From: an uncultured Spirochaetales bacterium
GTDB lineage: Bacteria; Spirochaetota; Spirochaetia; Sphaerochaetales; Sphaerochaetaceae
Assembly: GCA_934271365.1 (NCBI GenBank)
Contig: CAKQRI010000021.1
Coordinates: 1-33,929 of the forward strand
Length of the DNA: 33,929 nt
Direction: 5' to 3'
Positions 31,317-33,929 of this stretch are shown here, piece by piece. The notes beneath the pieces were generated by a model. That model did no database searches. It had not been told where the DNA came from and worked only from the letters and a program-made list of their open reading frames with translations. The position numbers and the translations under genes were made by a program. How positions within the stretch are numbered: position 1 is the stretch's first letter; each line of letters starts with the position of its first letter.

Positions 31317-32283
31317 GAAATCTGTGCATTTGAGAATCATTGGCTTTCTGCTTCCTGCTATAACTCTTTTTTCTGTTGCCTCTACGGCATATGCTTTTTC
31401 TGAATATCTTAATCCGATGATATTCACATTCTCTGCCACTTTATTCTTTGTTTCATCTGCAATGACATATTTTAGTGCAGCATTCTTATCTGAAGGTAAA
31501 GAGGAGAAAGCCAGCATCCTGCTGATTCTCGCGCCTCTGTTTTACATAGCAGCATCTTTTATATATGAACTTGGGCTATACAGAGTCCGTAACTATAACT
31601 ATATGTTCTCTTTTCTTCCAGATATCATAATGAGCATTGCTCCTATATCAATATATTATGCATCATTGGACCGGCTCTGCCTGAAAAAGAGTGGAGGGCA
31701 TTCAGTTCTCTGGCTATGTATATCGCTTTTATCGATTGTCTTTCTGATTGCTGGTGCATTTTACTATTCTTATTCATTTTCTTATGTCTACATGTCAGTT
31801 GCCTCATTCAAGACATATTCTGTACTTTCAATCAGCTTCGCATTTCTTCTCTCTGCAGCTTCGGTAAGCATATTGGTAAGGAAAAGAGGCTCTGGAATAT
31901 CTCCAGCTGTCTATCTTCTACTCATCCTCTCTATGTCTGCAGAATTTGCAATGAACTTAATGGAGTATGATGAAGGAAGGCTTTATGGTGCAATGCTCAA
32001 TGGTCAGCTTTCAGGGCTTTATCCTGCTTCTTCGATTGTCAGTGCATGGCTCTTCATTTTCTTTGCATCTTTCTCAGCTTCGGCTATTTTCTCAGAGATA
32101 ATTCTTCTTTTCACTCTTTCAGGAAATGAGAAGAAGCGGATGATTCGCAAAAAGGCTGTGCCAAGGGGCGCCACTGCCTTCGAACGCACTGATGAAGAGA
32201 GAAAGACAGTTCATCTAGATCCTGTTCCAGCTTATGAAATCCCACCGAATGTACCAAAGAGAAAATCTGAATTGTCTAAATAG
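31306..32283 (+). CDS. Polytopic membrane protein of unknown function
   Basis: The product (325 aa) has about eight hydrophobic helices spread over residues 12-280 and a basic, hydrophilic C-terminal tail of about 45 residues (KKRMIRKKAVPRG, then DEERKTVHLDPVPAYEIPP), probably cytoplasmic. I see no catalytic motif and do not recognise the family. GAGGAG lies 10 nt before the ATG at 31306; an upstream in-frame ATG (31282) is less likely. It overlaps recX by 11 nt, so the two are co-transcribed. The gene ends just before the palindrome and promoter of eno. Confidence 0.7.
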   Translation: MSAKKSVHLRIIGFLLPAITLFSVASTAYAFSEYLNPMIFTFSATLFFVSSAMTYFSAAFLSEGKEEKASILLILAPLFYIAASFIYELGLYRVRNYNYMFSFLPDIIMSIAPISIYYASLDRLCLKKSGGHSVLWLCISLLSIVFLIAGAFYYSYSFSYVYMSVASFKTYSVLSISFAFLLSAASVSILVRKRGSGISPAVYLLLILSMSAEFAMNLMEYDEGRLYGAMLNGQLSGLYPASSIVSAWLFIFFASFSASAIFSEIILLFTLSGNEKKRMIRKKAVPRGATAFERTDEERKTVHLDPVPAYEIPPNVPKRKSELSK

Positions 32284-32301
32284 TTAGTTAAATCTAACTA
32301 A
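32284..32301. repeat. Palindrome abutting the eno -35
   Basis: TTAGTTA-AATC-TAACTAA is a perfect 7-bp inverted repeat ending on the base before the -35 hexamer of eno. It lacks a T-run, so it is more like a regulator site than a terminator of the upstream gene. Confidence 0.5.
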
Positions 32302-32330
32302 TTGACATTGGCCTCTCTTTTGAAGATATT
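32302..32330 (+). promoter_or_regulatory. Promoter of eno
   Basis: A perfect TTGACA (32302-32307) is followed after 17 nt by GATATT (32325-32330, four of six matches). The start near 32337 gives a leader of about 30 nt with AAGGAG. Confidence 0.65.
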
Positions 32331-32367
32331 TAGCTTAGTAGAATTTATGATAAGGAGATTTGCTAAG

Positions 32368-33663
32368 ATGAGTATTATCGAAAGTATTGAAGCAAGAGAG
32401 ATCCTTGATTCACGTGGAAATCCGACTGTTGAGGTCGATGTATATCTTGAAGATGGCACAATGGGCAGAGCTGCTGTTCCATCTGGAGCATCCACAGGCG
32501 TTCATGAGGCAGTAGAGCTCCGTGATGGCGATAAGAAGCGCTTTGGCGGAAAAGGTGTCCTGAAAGCTGTTGATAATGTAAATAATATAATTGCTCCTGA
32601 TATTGAGGGCATGGATGCTCTTGACCAGGTTGCTATAGACAGAGCAATGATCAAGCTGGATGGAACTCCGAATAAGGCACGTCTTGGCGCTAATGCAATT
32701 CTCGGTGTTTCAATGGCTGTTGCGAGAGCTGCTGCAAATTATCTTGGCCTGCCTTTATTCAAGTACCTTGGTGCATATAAGAGCACAGTGCTTCCTGTTC
32801 CTATGGCAAATATATTGAATGGCGGTGCTCATTCAGATAATAAGGTTGATTTCCAGGAGTTCATGGTGATGCCAATCGGTGCATCAAGCGAGAGGGAAGC
32901 AATCAGATGGACAGCAGAGGTGTTCCATAGCCTTAAGAATGTCCTCAAGGCAAGAGGCTATAATACAGGAGTAGGGGATGAAGGTGGATTCGCACCTGAC
33001 CTGCAGTCAAATGAAGAAGCTCTGGAAGTGATTATGGAAGCTATTGCAAAGGCTGGCTACACAGCAGGAAGGGATGGTGATTTCATGATTGCCCTGGATC
33101 CTGCTGCATCGGAACTCTATGATGAGGAGAAGAAGGTCTATAAGCTGAAGTGGACAACAGGTGAGGAGAAGACATCATCTGAAATGGTTGATCTCTGGGA
33201 AAGCTGGGTTGATAAGTATCCTATCATATCAATTGAGGATGGAATGGCTGAGGATGACTGGGAAGGCTGGAAGATGCTGACAGACAGAATCGGAGACAGG
33301 GTTCAGCTTGTAGGAGATGATCTCTTTGTAACAAACACAGAGCGGTTGAAGATGGGATTTGAGGAGCATGTAGCTAATTCCATTCTGATTAAGGTTAACC
33401 AGATTGGAACACTTACGGAGACTTTTGAGGCAATTAAGGCTGCTGAGCGCCATGGCTATACTGCAGTTGTCTCTCATAGATCTGGTGAGACAGAAGACAG
33501 CTTCATAGCAGATCTTGTAGTTGCTCTGGAAACAGGTGAGATCAAGACTGGTTCTATGTCCCGTTCTGATAGGCTTGCAAAGTACAACCAGCTGATGAGG
33601 ATTGAGGATTATCTTGGTGATGAAGCTGAATATGCAGGTAGAAATGCCTTCAAAGTTCTCTAA
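32368..33663 (+). CDS. eno: Enolase
   Basis: The product (431 aa, typical length) begins SIIESIEAREILDSRGNPTVE and includes the flexible loop GASTGVHEAVELRDGD, VGDEGGFAP, the metal-binding SIEDGMAEDDW and LVGDDLFVTN, catalytic Lys in ILIKVNQIGTLTE and the signature SHRSGETEDSFIADL. It converts 2-phosphoglycerate to PEP in glycolysis. I chose the ATG at 32368, with AAGGAG 10 nt upstream and the family N-terminus; the 22 codons before it include the promoter. An intrinsic terminator follows 32 nt after the stop. Confidence 0.97.
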   Translation: MSIIESIEAREILDSRGNPTVEVDVYLEDGTMGRAAVPSGASTGVHEAVELRDGDKKRFGGKGVLKAVDNVNNIIAPDIEGMDALDQVAIDRAMIKLDGTPNKARLGANAILGVSMAVARAAANYLGLPLFKYLGAYKSTVLPVPMANILNGGAHSDNKVDFQEFMVMPIGASSEREAIRWTAEVFHSLKNVLKARGYNTGVGDEGGFAPDLQSNEEALEVIMEAIAKAGYTAGRDGDFMIALDPAASELYDEEKKVYKLKWTTGEEKTSSEMVDLWESWVDKYPIISIEDGMAEDDWEGWKMLTDRIGDRVQLVGDDLFVTNTERLKMGFEEHVANSILIKVNQIGTLTETFEAIKAAERHGYTAVVSHRSGETEDSFIADLVVALETGEIKTGSMSRSDRLAKYNQLMRIEDYLGDEAEYAGRNAFKVL

Positions 33664-33695
33664 AACTAAAATTTAAACTCAGTCATTGAGCTATG

Positions 33696-33725
33696 CCACT
33701 TTTCAGAAATGAAAGGTGGGTTTTT
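33696..33725 (+). terminator. Intrinsic terminator of eno
   Basis: CCACTTTTCA (33696-33705) pairs with TGAAAGGTGG (33710-33719), with one G-U and a GAAA tetraloop, followed by GTTTTT. Confidence 0.85.
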
Positions 33726-33880
33726 CATGAAAAAAGACAATTCAAATAGAAATTGTATAGAAAAATATAATGTTAATATAACATAAAATTACATTAATTA
33801 CATAATTAAAAAAAGTGTAAAGTAATAAAAATGTAAAAATTAGAAGTATAAATTACGTAATATATAAAATATTAAAATAA
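33726..33880. other. Very AT-rich intergenic stretch
   Basis: This stretch is almost entirely A and T, far more than the rest of the window. It has no credible coding frame. It contains small symmetric elements: ACAATT...AATTGT (33738-33757), two nearby ATTACAT copies and the palindrome ATTACGTAAT. I see no paired -35/-10 boxes with good spacing. It may be a promoter region, a boundary between inserted segments, or merely a spacer. Confidence 0.5.
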
Positions 33881-33884
33881 ACCT

Positions 33885-33929
33885 CCTCGGGGTAAACCCC
33901 GAGGTATCTCACCTAAGCCTCGGGCTCTC
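33885..33929. repeat. GC-rich three-arm hairpin at right edge
   Basis: CCTCGGGG-TAAA-CCCCGAGG (33885-33904) is a perfect 8-bp stem with a tetraloop. A third copy, CCTCGGG (33918-33924), can pair instead with the middle arm. Read on the minus strand the outer stem is followed by AGGTTTATTTTAATATTTT, so it could terminate a transcript entering from the right. The window ends here, so its context is unknown. Confidence 0.55.

Noticed and set aside
33885..33929. 3' or 5' end of a tRNA or rRNA gene
   Set aside because: No GGTTCGA-type T-loop, anticodon arm or rRNA signature is visible; the symmetry is fully explained by hairpins.
1..33929. CRISPR array, insertion sequence or prophage
   Set aside because: No regularly spaced repeats, transposase, integrase or phage structural gene is seen; the repeats listed are short and local.

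Overview
This window looks like ordinary chromosome from a moderately AT-rich bacterium. I infer a spirochaete related to Treponema/Sphaerochaeta. The pointers are the order rimO - pcrA/uvrD-type helicase - rplM - rpsI - recX, which matches the arrangement I recall from Treponema, the relaxed lipobox (LLFVSC) of the oligopeptide-binding protein, and heavy use of AGA/AGG arginine codons. This is memory and inference, not a database match. I see no rRNA, tRNA, CRISPR array, transposase, phage gene or antibiotic-resistance gene.

Layout. (1) 1-890: 3' part of a LysR-type regulator running in from the left edge, followed by a possible 55-residue Cys-rich ORF and a long imperfect hairpin. (2) 873-6272, minus strand: CPBP membrane protease, membrane-anchored NucA-type nuclease, then a separately promoted MoxR ATPase - DUF58 - membrane protein operon. 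(3) 6349-12209, plus: addB-addA, a recombinational helicase-nuclease pair. (4) 12202-16461, minus: aroA - threonine aldolase - EFR1-type flavodoxin/ferredoxin - MalY/PatB-type C-S lyase, tightly packed. (5) 16594-17610, plus: galE. (6) 17722-25889, minus: an oligopeptide ABC transporter, oppB-oppC-oppD-oppF, with oppA apart from it. Between oppF and oppA lie a SprT-like/DUF2786 protein (minus) and a small membrane protein (plus). (7) 26073-33663, plus: rimO, pcrA-type helicase, a non-coding structured segment, rplM-rpsI, recX, a polytopic membrane protein and eno. (8) 33664-33929: eno terminator, a very AT-rich stretch and a GC-rich three-arm hairpin at the right edge.

Genes are dense. Most same-strand neighbours overlap by 4-23 nt or lie within 15 nt, so translational coupling is probably common. 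Convergent gene ends are marked by hairpins, several of them usable on both strands. Promoters fit sigma-70 consensus. Several genes (addB, aroA, the SprT-like gene) have no visible Shine-Dalgarno but carry a -10-like hexamer ending exactly 6 nt before the ATG, which suggests leaderless mRNAs; neighbours such as galE, oppA and eno have clear ribosome binding sites.

The items most worth following up are the approximately 240-nt structured RNA candidate upstream of rplM, the approximately 230-residue insertion in OppC, the envelope-type MoxR/nuclease/protease cluster, the recurrent leaderless start arrangement, and the three-arm hairpin at the right edge. I did not find a clear-cut new multi-gene system.
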